Of a stretch of DNA of 64,000 nt, positions 7,913 through 17,039 are shown in pieces. Source of the stretch: Bacteroidota bacterium. Lineage in GTDB: Bacteria > Bacteroidota > Bacteroidia > Chitinophagales > Saprospiraceae. Numbering within the stretch: position 1 is the stretch's first letter; each line of letters begins with the position of its first letter. The stretch spans positions 1 to 64,000 of the forward strand of contig JAAEZH010000011.1 in assembly GCA_018222965.1 (NCBI GenBank), read 5' to 3'. Under the pieces are notes generated by a model. That model was not told where the DNA came from, did not search any database, and saw nothing but the letters and a program-made list of their open reading frames with translations. Both the position numbers and the translations under genes were made by a program.

Positions 7913-9907
7913 ATGAAATATCTTTTATCCCTGTTTCTGTCCTTATGCCTTTCGGCAAGTGGTTTCGGACAATCCTTTCAGCGCTTGCAGCTCGATAATT
8001 ATTCGGCCTATCTGGAAAGTCTCTCAGCCAGTTGGGCAGATATTAATGGCGACGGGCACCTAGATCTGTTTATAACCAATGCTACGGCTTTCCAGAATAA
8101 TGAGTGCTATATCAATGACGGAAAGGGAGGCTTCAACAATCTTCGGAACGCCATAACACAAATGACAGATCCCACCTATGGAGCTTGTTTTGGCGATTAT
8201 GACAATGATGGCGATCTGGATTTGTATCTGGCGAAAGGCCGGCCCGAGGTCGACACTACCATTCAAAATGAGCTTTTTTACAACAATGGAACCGGGGCTT
8301 TTATAAAAGTGAAAACAGGTGCTCCGGTTGAAGATGCTTTCAATAGTTATGCCTGTGCCTGGGTAGATTATAACCAGGATGGCTGGCTGGATCTGTTTGT
8401 CGCGAACGCTGACAATCAGCCAAATCAACTCTATCGGAATGATGGCAATGGCAGCTTTATTCCCATCACCGAAGGAACCATAGTCTCAGATACAGAGCAT
8501 AATATTGGCTGCAGCTGGGTAGATTACGACAAAGACGGCGACCCCGACCTGATGTTGATTAATCCCGAAGACCCCTTCAATAGTTTTTACGAAAACCTGG
8601 GAGCCGGTTCTTTTCAAAAGAAGGACCTTTCTCAAATGGGGTTTTTAGCTGCTGCAGAGAATCGGGGAGCCAGTTGGGCAGACTTTGACAATGACGGCTG
8701 GTTGGATGTGGTTTTGGTTGATGGGGGTGGTTTAGATCGGCTGTACCGTAATTTAGGCGATGGGAGCTTTGCACCGCTATCAGAAACTGCTTTTGATCCC
8801 AGTCCGAATTTATCAGGCTACGGAAGTGCCTGGGGGGATTTTGACAATGACGGAGATCAAGATCTGATTCTCATGCATCAGTTTGAATTTCAAAATGAAT
8901 ATCATCAGAATAAGGGCGATGGTACATTTATCCGCTTAACAGAAAATGTGCTGAATTACGACAATGATTTTGTGACTTCCTCCATTGTAGCCGCCGATTT
9001 TGACGAGGACGGTCGACTGGATTTGGCGCAAACCAACAGGTTCAGAGAGTTGTACCAAAATTATGGCTGGCCCAATTATATTTATCGAAACGCCATTAGC
9101 AATTGCCACAACTTCCTGGCTGTAAGCTTGCGGGGCGAGCAATCAAATTCCAGAGGAATCGGGAGCAGGGTGCATCTGTATTATAAAAATGAGGAGGGGC
9201 AAAATCGCTATCAAATGCAGGAGATGCAATCATTAAGTGGAGGGGGATATACAGCGCAGGGACCCGATCGTTTGCACTTCGGATTGGGATCCAATAGCAC
9301 GCTGGACTCGATTGTTGTAAACTGGCCCTCCGGAATTTCAAAGACCTGGGAAGACGTATCGGTAAACACGCATTTATTCCTGTTTGAAGATGGGGATTTT
9401 CTGGATGACAGCGCCTTGCATCAACTGGAAATTACCGCTGAAAGAAGAACTGATTGCCCGGGTGATATTCATCAACTGGAGGTGTCAAGCGCCCGTGGAT
9501 CCGTGAAATGGTATGTAGATCCCGGACCTCCAAATCATATAAGTGTCGGCTCTGTTTTGTTTGTCACGGATGAACCGGGTGAATACAACTACACAGCGGT
9601 AGATGCCTGCGGCCGCTCCACTTCTGTGCTGATCCAAAACAATAAATTTGAATCCAGGATTTTCCCAAACCCAAGCAATGGAGAACTGTTCCTGAATTTG
9701 GCCACACACGGTTTGGCTGAATCTGCCAGCGTTCGGGTTTCTGATGCTCAGGGCAGGTTTGTTTGGGAGCAGGAATACGAACTGGAATCCGGTTATAATA
9801 TCCTTGAACTGGATCTTACCGCCAATCGGCCGGGGGTGTATTTTGTCGAGATCAAATCTGCCTGTTACAGCTCTATTGAAAAAGTCTTATTAATTGGTGC
9901 TCAGTGA
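7913..9907 (+). CDS. Secreted FG-GAP/VCBS repeat protein with ASPIC/UnbV domain and T9SS tail
   Basis: 664 aa from the ATG at 7913; the codon just before it is an in-frame TTG. Signal peptide MKYLLSLFLSLCLSASGFGQ. Seven calcium-binding repeats with the DxDxDG pattern follow (DINGDGHLDLF, DYDNDGDLDLYLA, DYNQDGWLDLFVA, DYDKDGDPDLMLI, DFDNDGWLDVVLV, DFDNDGDQDLILM, DFDEDGRLDL), which normally build an integrin-like beta-propeller. An ASPIC/UnbV domain comes next (about 395-495; RGIGSRVHLYY, LHFGLGSNSTLDSIVVNWPSG), as in CRTAC1-like proteins. The C-terminus is a T9SS sorting domain (IFPNPSNGELFLNL, PGVYFVEIKSACYSS). Predicted to be exported to the cell surface. Its stop overlaps the start of the next gene. 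Confidence 0.9.
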   Translation: MKYLLSLFLSLCLSASGFGQSFQRLQLDNYSAYLESLSASWADINGDGHLDLFITNATAFQNNECYINDGKGGFNNLRNAITQMTDPTYGACFGDYDNDGDLDLYLAKGRPEVDTTIQNELFYNNGTGAFIKVKTGAPVEDAFNSYACAWVDYNQDGWLDLFVANADNQPNQLYRNDGNGSFIPITEGTIVSDTEHNIGCSWVDYDKDGDPDLMLINPEDPFNSFYENLGAGSFQKKDLSQMGFLAAAENRGASWADFDNDGWLDVVLVDGGGLDRLYRNLGDGSFAPLSETAFDPSPNLSGYGSAWGDFDNDGDQDLILMHQFEFQNEYHQNKGDGTFIRLTENVLNYDNDFVTSSIVAADFDEDGRLDLAQTNRFRELYQNYGWPNYIYRNAISNCHNFLAVSLRGEQSNSRGIGSRVHLYYKNEEGQNRYQMQEMQSLSGGGYTAQGPDRLHFGLGSNSTLDSIVVNWPSGISKTWEDVSVNTHLFLFEDGDFLDDSALHQLEITAERRTDCPGDIHQLEVSSARGSVKWYVDPGPPNHISVGSVLFVTDEPGEYNYTAVDACGRSTSVLIQNNKFESRIFPNPSNGELFLNLATHGLAESASVRVSDAQGRFVWEQEYELESGYNILELDLTANRPGVYFVEIKSACYSSIEKVLLIGAQ

Positions 9908-10209
9908 AAACGTTTCTAATTCCAATTCTGGTTGTGTCTGTATTTCTGGTTTCCTGTAAAAAGGAACCCTTGTTTGAAAATAAAGGGGTTATTAAATATC
10001 AGCTAATTGGAACCACGATTTGTAGTTCCGGTTACGTCATCGAAATAGAAGGGGAGAACTATCTCTTTAAAGAATTCCCGGAAGATGCAGGCTTTTCGCT
10101 GGAGCCGGATGATTTTCCTGTTAAGGTATGGCTGGTTTATGAAGCAGGTGATGGTTTTTGTTCGGAGGATGATGACAGGATCAAGGTAACAGAGATTGCA
10201 CTACGGTAA
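9904..10209 (+). CDS. Small lipoprotein of unknown function
   Basis: 101 aa. The GTG start at 9904 overlaps the TGA of the preceding FG-GAP gene (GTGA), which implies translational coupling. Signal MKTFLIPILVVSVFLVSC with lipobox LVSC (Cys18). The mature part has two further cysteines (TTICSSGY and GDGFCSED) that could form a disulfide. No family recognised. Its coupling suggests it acts with the surface FG-GAP protein, but that is inference. Confidence 0.75.
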   Translation: MKTFLIPILVVSVFLVSCKKEPLFENKGVIKYQLIGTTICSSGYVIEIEGENYLFKEFPEDAGFSLEPDDFPVKVWLVYEAGDGFCSEDDDRIKVTEIALR

Positions 10210-10394
10210 ATTTCCTCCATCTCTTACTATCAAAAACACAATGGATGCAATCTACTCAATTGCATATGTTGAAATCATCACCGCTTTTGTTACTTTTTCG
10301 TCTCGCAAGGAAGCATGCAGCTGTCCGGATTTTCAATTTGAAGGCGCAATTGTAAATGGAGTGCTTACAGAAAATTCCGATCAAAAGTGAACCA

Positions 10395-10898
10395 TCAATC
10401 CATGATCGAAAATAGACTATCCAGGGCTTTGGGGGCTCCCTGTAGCTGGTCTTCTTCCCACCAAAAGTGGGCATCGCCGAGATAGTCCATACCCAGGTAT
10501 TCGGCTGAAAATCGAAAGGGAATTTCAAATCCCTCCGGACGATCATTTCCGTTGCTGCAACTCAGCATGGCCATTTTCTTTCCACGCAACTGCCTGCCAA
10601 GGGGCTTGTTGATTTTCAACAGATCGGTAATTCGATCCAGAAAAACTTTAGTGTGTCCGCTCATGGAATACCAGTAAACCGGGGTGGCAAACAGGAAAAT
10701 ATCGGTATTGGGAATCAAATTTTCCATGATCGACATAAACTCGTCGTAATCCGGATATTCGTGGTCGTAATCGTACTGCAGAATGGCATTCTCCGAAAGG
10801 GGTAAAAACTGAAAGTCTTTATCCTTAAACAGTTGATCAATTACTTTTCGGGTATTGCCGTCGTTGCGGGCACTGCCTAAAATGATACTGAGGTTCAT
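10395..10898 (-). CDS. Flavodoxin-like NAD(P)H-dependent FMN reductase family protein
   Basis: 167 aa. The N-terminal strand and phosphate-binding loop (IILGSARNDGNT) and the flavin-contacting segment ATPVYWYSMSGHTKVFLDRI are typical of the NADPH-dependent FMN reductase/WrbA-like fold. Cytoplasmic flavoenzyme reducing flavins, quinones or similar acceptors; the exact substrate is unknown. Last gene of the five-gene minus-strand unit that begins with ubiD at 15282; it starts 18 nt after the VOC gene ends. Confidence 0.88.
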   Translation of the reverse strand: MNLSIILGSARNDGNTRKVIDQLFKDKDFQFLPLSENAILQYDYDHEYPDYDEFMSIMENLIPNTDIFLFATPVYWYSMSGHTKVFLDRITDLLKINKPLGRQLRGKKMAMLSCSNGNDRPEGFEIPFRFSAEYLGMDYLGDAHFWWEEDQLQGAPKALDSLFSIMD

Positions 10899-10916
10899 AT
10901 GGGTAAATGGGTGGTT

Positions 10917-11318
10917 TTACAGGCTGCCAAAATAAGAGTCTGATGTAATCTGTGCCATAAGTTCTACGCGGTATCCGTCGGGGTCCCAAAAATAGGTGGA
11001 CCGAAAAGGAGGGTGGTCCTGCACTTCAAATTCGATTCCAAGCTTTTCGAGATGTGCATGTGCAACCGGGATTTGATCTGTTGAAATGCGAAAAGCAAAA
11101 TGATCGGCAAAGCGTGGGTTTTCTTTTCCAATTTGAGTCTCTTTTTTTGGGAAAAGCGCCAGGCCTGTCGAACCCGCCAGCAGGAGAATAGGGAAGGGGC
11201 CCCAATCTGCTCGTTGATGCCGTTTCAGTCCCAATACTCGCTCATACCATTCGGCGGAAGCCGCCAAATCTTCTACCCGTAAAGCAATATGGTCCAGAAA
11301 GTCGATGTGGGGATGCAT
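10917..11318 (-). CDS. VOC (glyoxalase/bleomycin-resistance) family protein
   Basis: 133 aa, the length of one vicinal-oxygen-chelate unit with two beta-alpha-beta-beta-beta modules. Module 1 starts FLDHIALRVEDLAASAEWY with a metal-ligand His10. Module 2 has ADHFAFRI (second His) and YFWDPDGYRVELM, whose Glu is the usual last ligand. Probably a small metal-dependent lyase, isomerase or dioxygenase; the substrate cannot be told. Separated by 2 nt from the upstream membrane protein gene, so surely co-transcribed with it. Confidence 0.88.
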   Translation of the reverse strand: MHPHIDFLDHIALRVEDLAASAEWYERVLGLKRHQRADWGPFPILLLAGSTGLALFPKKETQIGKENPRFADHFAFRISTDQIPVAHAHLEKLGIEFEVQDHPPFRSTYFWDPDGYRVELMAQITSDSYFGSL

Positions 11319-11320
11319 GA

Positions 11321-12022
11321 TTATTTGATTGGGTAGTACTTGTTGAGGTATTCCCGAATCATGAGGGTGGTTTCAAATTCTGAAATGATGCTTTCGTTTT
11401 CCTCATATCGGCCGTGTTTTTCCTCAAATCGTCTGTACTGATTTCGTATTTGCTGAAAAGTGATATCACCGGAGCCCTGTAAATAACCCAGGATGCCGAG
11501 AATCTCTTTCAAAATAGCGTAGGTCACTTCTTTTTTCTCTGCTTCAAAACCCAAATTTATGGATCCTGAATAAGTGCCAATTAAGTTGCGCAAACGGGTA
11601 ACCTTGGTGTAGAAGCTGTTGTCCAACTCGGTGAGATCTCCTTCGCAGTTCTGAAGGGCATTGACCAGGGAGTCGCTTTTTTCCTGCAACAAATCTCTTT
11701 CCTGCTGCATGGCAAGCAATTCGGCGGAAGCCCGCAAATTATTGATCACATAGGTCTTGCATTCTTCCTCATCTGCTGGCGGATTATCAATCCTGGCTTC
11801 TTCGACGATACCGGCGAAGGTTAATCCTGCCGTAGCGTTAAAGTCATAGGACTTGAATACAAACAGCACCGCTGCAATAACTTCCAGAATGAGTGCCGTA
11901 AAAAGGGCGTTTAGATATTTTTCCTGAATGGTCTTGATCACGCCGGTTATGCCGAGGAGCGTAAGGATGGCTGAGATCCCAAAAATCACAATAAAGGTCC
12001 AGATTATTACCTTGGTTTCCAT
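11321..12022 (-). CDS. Membrane-anchored coiled-coil protein, unknown function
   Basis: 233 aa. Two N-terminal transmembrane helices (VIIWTFIVIFGISAILTLLGI, about 5-25, and LNALFTALILEVIAAVLFVF, about 37-56). A soluble part follows with a heptad-like coiled coil (LAMQQERDLLQEKSDSLVNALQNCEGDLTEL, about 103-134) and a charged helical C-terminus. No catalytic motif and no family recognised. It sits between the di-haem cytochrome gene (43 nt) and the VOC gene (2 nt) on the same strand. Confidence 0.75.
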   Translation of the reverse strand: METKVIIWTFIVIFGISAILTLLGITGVIKTIQEKYLNALFTALILEVIAAVLFVFKSYDFNATAGLTFAGIVEEARIDNPPADEEECKTYVINNLRASAELLAMQQERDLLQEKSDSLVNALQNCEGDLTELDNSFYTKVTRLRNLIGTYSGSINLGFEAEKKEVTYAILKEILGILGYLQGSGDITFQQIRNQYRRFEEKHGRYEENESIISEFETTLMIREYLNKYYPIK

Positions 12023-12065
12023 GATGCGTAGCTGATAGGTGTGGCCGGTTAAGGTACGGAAATAA

Positions 12066-13487
12066 TCAAAGTGTTTTAAGGTACTCGAGGATTGCCAGCT
12101 TTTCTACATCTTTCAATTCGTCCCCAAAATAATGGCCGCTATTGGAATAACCGGGTTTGGACGTATCATAAGTCTCTTTGCCTCCCCCTCCCGGGCTGAT
12201 CATCCAGCCAAGTCGATTGGTGTCGTAACCGTCGATTCGTTTCCATTTATCCATACGTTTCCCGGAATCGAGAACGCCTTCAATGGTGGGTACGGAGCCA
12301 TTGTGGAAATAGGGGGGAGTTGCCCAAATTCCGTCGAGGGGAGGGGCGATGTAACCTTCCAGTGCGAGCAATTCAGATTTGGGTTCAGAACGGGCAAACC
12401 AGCTGGCATTGTACCATTCCGGAAGCCCCGACAATCGGCTGAAGTAGCGGGCATACAAAGGGTCTGTTCCGATAAATTTTGTAGAAACCAGTTTGTTGGG
12501 ATAGGCCGGATTCTCGCCATAAGTGCCGTGGCATTTGGAGCACTCCTGATTAAATAAAACTTCCCCTGTTTCAGCCAGCTCCGCATCAACAGGGTAGGGG
12601 TAGGCCGGTGGTTCCAAGGCAGCTACCCAGGCCAGTACATCGTCAAATTGCTCCACGGCTTTTCGGGCCGCGGTACTGTCTGCTATGCCAAGCACAGAGG
12701 CCTGCATAAGCAGTTTTCGGAAATCGCCACGGCCCATCCCGTTGTAGTAGAGGGCCGATTTTTTATCGACATTCCAAAGCGGCGGCACATCGGAGGCCAG
12801 CGTATAATTTATGGTCTCAAATTGAGGGTCTTTACTATAGGTAAGATCTTCCGGATTGCGGTAAACTACACAGGCTTCTTCGAGTCTGAAAGCCGGATTG
12901 ACCACCGGATTGTTGGTTTGAATATTTGGGGCTATGGCTTTAAAGTAATCGCCAAAATGCCCGAAGGCTTCCCGCTCCGGACTGTCTTTTTTAAACTTGA
13001 CTTTGACGGTAGTATTCATCAGCCAGGCGCCCAATTTGCGGTTGTTTTGATAGTCGCCTGCCGGATTGCCAAGTCCCAGAAAGACCTTGTCTTCAATGGT
13101 GTAAGCATGGCATGAAAAGCAATTGCCGTTGATCACTTCCACTCCGTTTTCGACGGGAAAGATATTGGCAGTATGGTCGATGTATGCATTGTTGCCTTGG
13201 CGGCGAAGGACGGTATCCTGAAATTCTCCCAGATCCTTTTCAAAAAGGGCAATGGGGATGCCCGAACCGATGTATCCCCCGGTGACCAGATAATTCAAAC
13301 CGGCGTCGGGGTCTCCACTCCAATTCTGCGGATTATCGGGCATGATCCGAAAATGCCAGAAGCTCTGTTCGGGCGTTTCCAGAGGTTTTAGTCCGTTGCA
13401 GGCAGATACCAGCAGGACTCCGGTGAGCAGGATGATCCGGAAACCGGACTTTTTAACTGACTGTAATACCTTCTTATATAGCTCCAT
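12066..13487 (-). CDS. Di-haem c-type cytochrome lipoprotein (RoxA/cytochrome c peroxidase-like)
   Basis: 473 aa. N-terminal lipoprotein signal with lipobox LVSAC (Cys30). Two haem-c motifs: CFSCH (Cys123) and CSKCH (Cys316). The C-terminal domain has the segment ATPPYFHNGSVPTIEGVLDS, shared by the di-haem RoxA-like and MauG/CcpA-like families, and a typical ECSKCHGTYG haem site. Predicted to face the periplasm on a lipid anchor, acting in electron transfer, peroxide reduction or oxidation of an organic substrate; which of these is unclear. Its start codon lies inside the end of ubiD (14-nt overlap), a strong sign of translational coupling and a shared pathway. Confidence 0.85.
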   Translation of the reverse strand: MELYKKVLQSVKKSGFRIILLTGVLLVSACNGLKPLETPEQSFWHFRIMPDNPQNWSGDPDAGLNYLVTGGYIGSGIPIALFEKDLGEFQDTVLRRQGNNAYIDHTANIFPVENGVEVINGNCFSCHAYTIEDKVFLGLGNPAGDYQNNRKLGAWLMNTTVKVKFKKDSPEREAFGHFGDYFKAIAPNIQTNNPVVNPAFRLEEACVVYRNPEDLTYSKDPQFETINYTLASDVPPLWNVDKKSALYYNGMGRGDFRKLLMQASVLGIADSTAARKAVEQFDDVLAWVAALEPPAYPYPVDAELAETGEVLFNQECSKCHGTYGENPAYPNKLVSTKFIGTDPLYARYFSRLSGLPEWYNASWFARSEPKSELLALEGYIAPPLDGIWATPPYFHNGSVPTIEGVLDSGKRMDKWKRIDGYDTNRLGWMISPGGGGKETYDTSKPGYSNSGHYFGDELKDVEKLAILEYLKTL

Positions 13488-15282
13488 AGAGTTCTCCTCC
13501 TTTCGAAAATAACTGGTCGACCTTTTTTACCACTTCCGGATTTACGATAAGTGGCGGTGCGTGATGTTCTTTAATTCGGGCATCTATAATAAGCGGGCCC
13601 TTGCATCCCCAGTGTTTGTTTTCCACAAAACTACCAACGCCATAAATATCGTGGCTTGGATTGGAACGGGTAAAGGTGACCCAGACAAAGTTATTGGTGT
13701 TTTGGGCGGTAAAAGCGGCGTCGTCGGCTACTACAATTAGCGGGATGCCTTTCCAATCATACCCTTCCAGGCTTTTGGCCAGTTTGGGTATCGCTTCCGC
13801 GGATGACGACTCGATCACGAGTACACCTGCTTGCCAAAAGACAGGATTTTTAAATCCATCGGGCAGGTTCAGGTTTTCGGGAAGGCTGGAGCTTAGTTCG
13901 CGCAGCTTATCACCATAGCAGCCCACCACCAGTTTGGATCCCGCATTCCAACCCGAGCCGGAATAGTCGAGCGTATCGATAGTCGTTTGCGTCTGAAAAT
14001 GCAGGTCGCGTTTTAGGTCAATGCGTTCGAGGACATGTTTGAAGTAGGCCGGAATATCGTGGGTGTCGAGATTCGGGAGGTCATTGCCGGCAGCAATGAA
14101 AAGGTATTTGGCCAGGGAGGTTTGGCCTTTACCGAGCAGGTGGTTGGCCTGGGTAAGAATTTCTTCCGGCCGCTTTTCGCGGAATGGCATGTAGCGTTCG
14201 CTTCCCACTGCCAGTAAAAGCGGGTGTACGCCCGCAGCATCCACGGCATTGATGTCCTGAAGTCCGGGAAACTCCTGCGGGGTAAGGGCTTCCACAATCT
14301 GGTGAATCAGGTACCCAAAACTGCTGTCCTCCTGGGGCGGCCGGCCTACGACCGTAAAGTGCCAAATAGCTTCTTTTCGGTGGTATACTTTCTCCACATC
14401 CATAACGGGAAAGGGGTGCTCCAGGCTGTAATAACCCAGGTGGTCGCCAAAGGGACCTTCCGGTTTTTTCTCAGAAGGTCTTACTGTTCCAGTGATCACA
14501 AAGTCTGCATCTGTAGATATTGGAAATCCGTTATCGAAAGCATATCGGAAGCGTCGTCCGGCCAGCATACCGGCAAAGGTGACTTCACTCAATCCTTCCG
14601 GCAGCGGCATGATTGCCGAAAAGGCATGTGAGGGCGGTCCGCCTACGAAGATGGACACTTTGAAAGGTTCCTTGCTATTATTGTATGCGGTATGATGTAC
14701 GCCAATTCCCCGATGCAGTTGATAGTGCAGTCCGATCTCTTTATTGAGTTGGTATTCGTTTCCGGAAAGCTGAATCCGGTACATGCCAATATTGGATTGC
14801 ATCATCTTCCGGCTGCCCGGCGGGAGGCTCATCACCTGCGGCAGGGTTACGAAGGCACCTCCGTCCATCGGCCAGGAAACCACCTGGGGAAGTTTGTCGA
14901 TCGTAGTTTCTCCATACATGACCGGTTTCCGAAAGCGGGCTTTTCGCGGAAGCGCACTGAGGGCAGTAAACGGCGCACTAAGGTACCTTCCAGGTTTGCG
15001 AAAAAAATTGGTCGGATCTGCTTTCAGCTCCGTTACCTTTCGCACTTTCTCGAGGGTTTTCCGAAAAAGGAATTCGGTGCGTTCGTAGGTGCCATACAAA
15101 TTGGACGCTGCCCGAAACGGAGAACCTTTCACCTTTTCAAACAGAAGTGCTGGTCCGCCGGCATCAAATATCCTGCGATGTATTTCAGCCATTTCCTGAT
15201 TGGGGTCCACCTCGGATTTTATGCGAAGGAGTTTCCCGTGTTTCTCCAGGTCGTTGACGGCAGATTGGAGGGAGTTGTGCAT
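13474..15282 (-). CDS. UbiD-family (prenylated-FMN) decarboxylase
   Basis: 602 aa from the ATG at 15282 (MHNSLQSAVNDLEKHGKLLRI), the conserved N-terminus; the longer in-frame extension is not typical. UbiD signatures: VDPNQEMAEIHRRIFDAGGPALLFE near the N-terminus, GGPPSHAFSAIMPLPEGLSE, and the active-site region KPEGPFGDHLGYYSLE, which carries the conserved acidic residue. Members use prenylated FMN to decarboxylate aromatic or unsaturated acids, including the UbiD/MqnL steps of ubiquinone and futalosine-type menaquinone synthesis. A ubiX-type partner is not in the window. Coupled by overlap to a di-haem cytochrome, which is unusual. A role in quinone or aromatic acid metabolism is inferred. 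Confidence 0.9.
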   Translation of the reverse strand: MHNSLQSAVNDLEKHGKLLRIKSEVDPNQEMAEIHRRIFDAGGPALLFEKVKGSPFRAASNLYGTYERTEFLFRKTLEKVRKVTELKADPTNFFRKPGRYLSAPFTALSALPRKARFRKPVMYGETTIDKLPQVVSWPMDGGAFVTLPQVMSLPPGSRKMMQSNIGMYRIQLSGNEYQLNKEIGLHYQLHRGIGVHHTAYNNSKEPFKVSIFVGGPPSHAFSAIMPLPEGLSEVTFAGMLAGRRFRYAFDNGFPISTDADFVITGTVRPSEKKPEGPFGDHLGYYSLEHPFPVMDVEKVYHRKEAIWHFTVVGRPPQEDSSFGYLIHQIVEALTPQEFPGLQDINAVDAAGVHPLLLAVGSERYMPFREKRPEEILTQANHLLGKGQTSLAKYLFIAAGNDLPNLDTHDIPAYFKHVLERIDLKRDLHFQTQTTIDTLDYSGSGWNAGSKLVVGCYGDKLRELSSSLPENLNLPDGFKNPVFWQAGVLVIESSSAEAIPKLAKSLEGYDWKGIPLIVVADDAAFTAQNTNNFVWVTFTRSNPSHDIYGVGSFVENKHWGCKGPLIIDARIKEHHAPPLIVNPEVVKKVDQLFSKGGELYGAI

Positions 15283-15301
15283 TTTTGTTGAATTGTTAAG
15301 G

Positions 15302-15309
15302 CAAAAATA
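15302..15309 (-). promoter_or_regulatory. Candidate -7 promoter element (TATTTTTG) for the ubiD unit
   Basis: On the minus strand TATTTTTG matches TAnnTTTG about 20 nt ahead of the ubiD ATG at 15282. A TTG lies 25 nt upstream, a little farther than usual. The resulting leader would be only about 14 nt. Confidence 0.35.
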
Positions 15310-15394
15310 GTTTTCAGAATCCGAATTGTTGTAACAAGGAATTGGCCAAGTGGTTTTCTCCATTTCTTGGTTCGTATGCAAATTAAAGCCGGCA

Positions 15395-15537
15395 GAATTC
15401 TCCCACCCTCGGTCCCTCCCTCTGAGCGGGAGGGAGGTAATATTGCTGAAGAGTATGCTCCACCGCTGGAGGGGGAGCTGTCCGATCCCAATTCCGATAG
15501 CTATCGGAATAAGGGACGGGCTGAGGGGGAGAGAGAA
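15395..15537. repeat. Intergenic G/C-rich repeat patch with perfect palindrome
   Basis: Contains TCCCTCCCTCTGAGCGGGAG, CCACCGCTGGAGGGGGAGCT and the perfect 20-nt palindrome ATTCCGATAGCTATCGGAAT (15491-15510). The palindrome core GATAGCTATC is the same as in the repeat units upstream of the tRNA-Arg gene. This composition is known from interspersed repeats in Bacteroidota that often lie beside DUF559 genes (recalled knowledge, not searched). Confidence 0.55.
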
Positions 15538-15915
15538 TCATTGATCCATCCAATTCAAGGCCGCTCTCAGCTCTAACTCCACTTGCTGCCAGTTGTTGGA
15601 TACCTGCTCATTTGTGAATCTGATAACTCTAAACCCTATCTGTTCCAGAATTTTAGTTCGTTGCAAATCCTGCTCTTTTTGAAGTTCATGAATTTTCCCG
15701 TCTATTTCTATAATTAGCTTTTTGGGAAGGCAACAAAAATCAACTATAAAGTAGGATTTGTGTCCAAAATTATCGGAGTATTCTATTACATGTTGTCTGC
15801 GAATTCTTAGTCCATCAATTGAATTCCTTCTTACTTTAGACCAAAAGACTTTTTCAGCCTTGGTGGGGTTTTGCCTCATTAATTTTGCTGAAGCATAAAC
15901 TGGGTTGTTTTTCAT
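15538..15915 (-). CDS. DUF559-family endonuclease-like protein
   Basis: 125 aa from the ATG at 15915, which has GGGGGAAATA upstream; the alternative start at 15933 is TTG. DUF559 is related to very-short-patch-repair endonucleases. Visible motifs: LRQNPTKAE-type start (LMRQNPTKAEKVFWSKVRR), the core GLRIRRQHVI...YFIVDFCCLPKKLIIEIDGKIH with the catalytic-type D and E-x-D, and RVIRFTNEQV at the end. Predicted small nuclease; genuine activity is unproven for the family. Divergent from thyA and adjacent to a repeat patch. Confidence 0.85.
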   Translation of the reverse strand: MKNNPVYASAKLMRQNPTKAEKVFWSKVRRNSIDGLRIRRQHVIEYSDNFGHKSYFIVDFCCLPKKLIIEIDGKIHELQKEQDLQRTKILEQIGFRVIRFTNEQVSNNWQQVELELRAALNWMDQ

Positions 15916-16070
15916 AGCTAGTATTTCCCCCAAAGATCCCCACCCAAACTCGCATCGACAAGTATATTACTTTCAAGGGAGAGAATTTTCAAAACGTGGA
16001 GAACTTCTCTGTCTTATCCATATAAAAATCTAAACCGTTTTTTACCTTTAGCCCGGAAAGCGGAAACTAC

Positions 16071-16865
16071 ATGAAAGTTTATCACGATCTGCTCCGGTTT
16101 ATTCTGGAGAATGGAACACCTAAAGATGACCGAACCGGAACCGGAACCCTCAGCGTTTTTGGTTACCAGATGCGGTTTGATTTACAGGATGGCTTTCCCA
16201 TGCTCACCACCAAGAAATTACATCTCAAATCGATTATCTACGAACTGCTGTGGTTCCTCAACGGAGATACCAATGTGAAGTATCTGCAGGAAAACGGAGT
16301 TCGTATCTGGAACGAATGGGCCGATGAAAATGGAGACCTCGGGCCGGTTTACGGCAAACAGTGGGTCGCCTGGTCAGACAGCAAGGGAAATACCATTAAT
16401 CAGATTGCGAATGCTATTGATACGATTAAGAAGAATCCCGATTCCCGCCGGATTATCGTCAATGCCTGGAATGTAGGGGACCTGCCCGATATGGCTCTGA
16501 GTCCCTGTCATGCGCTTTTCCAGTTTTATGTGGCTGACGGGAAACTGTCCTGCCAGTTGTATCAGCGGTCGGCCGATGTGTTTTTAGGGGTGCCTTTTAA
16601 TATTGCCTCCTATGCATTGCTTACCATGATGGTTGCTCAGGTGTGTGATTTGAAGTTGGGTGAGTTTGTGCATACCTTCGGCGATGTACATTTGTACAAC
16701 AACCACCTCGAACAAGCAAAGTTACAGCTGAGCAGAAACCCGCGGCCCCTGCCCCAAATGATCATAAACCCGGAAGTGAGAGATATCTTTAGCTTCCAAT
16801 TCGAAGATTTTGATTTGAGGGATTACGATCCCCATCCGCATATTAAAGCTAAAGTTGCCGTATAA
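16071..16865 (+). CDS. thyA: Thymidylate synthase
   Basis: 264 aa, exactly the length of the E. coli enzyme. It converts dUMP to dTMP using methylene-tetrahydrofolate in the cytoplasm. Signatures: [29 protein letters not shown], the active-site loop [14 protein letters not shown] with nucleophile Cys146, [20 protein letters not shown] and [10 protein letters not shown]. The start at 16071 opens directly with the conserved [15 protein letters not shown]. It stands between a divergent DUF559 gene and the ACIII operon promoter. No folA gene follows. Confidence 0.97.
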   Translation: MKVYHDLLRFILENGTPKDDRTGTGTLSVFGYQMRFDLQDGFPMLTTKKLHLKSIIYELLWFLNGDTNVKYLQENGVRIWNEWADENGDLGPVYGKQWVAWSDSKGNTINQIANAIDTIKKNPDSRRIIVNAWNVGDLPDMALSPCHALFQFYVADGKLSCQLYQRSADVFLGVPFNIASYALLTMMVAQVCDLKLGEFVHTFGDVHLYNNHLEQAKLQLSRNPRPLPQMIINPEVRDIFSFQFEDFDLRDYDPHPHIKAKVAV

Positions 16866-16968
16866 GAAAGCATTAGGACTCAACATTATAACAATGCCTC
16901 AATAGCGGTCTGGTTTGATGAGAAAGTTGTTTAGAATGAATCTAAATAAATTAGGCCGGCTTAAATTA

Positions 16969-17000
16969 TTGTTAAAAATTTGACCCGAATACTATCTTTG
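16969..17000 (+). promoter_or_regulatory. Promoter of the act-cox operon
   Basis: A TTG at 16969-16971 and TATCTTTG at 16993-17000 are separated by 21 nt. This matches the Bacteroidota primary sigma consensus TTG / TAnnTTTG. Transcription would begin near 17007, giving a leader of about 33 nt before actA. Confidence 0.7.
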
Positions 17001-17039
17001 CGCTGACACAAAAATGACACTTCTATAACAGTGCCTTTT

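Noticed and set aside
10196-10390. Plus-strand frame of 64 codons behind the small lipoprotein gene
   Set aside because: It starts within the previous gene, has no motif or signal, and its composition resembles spacer DNA.
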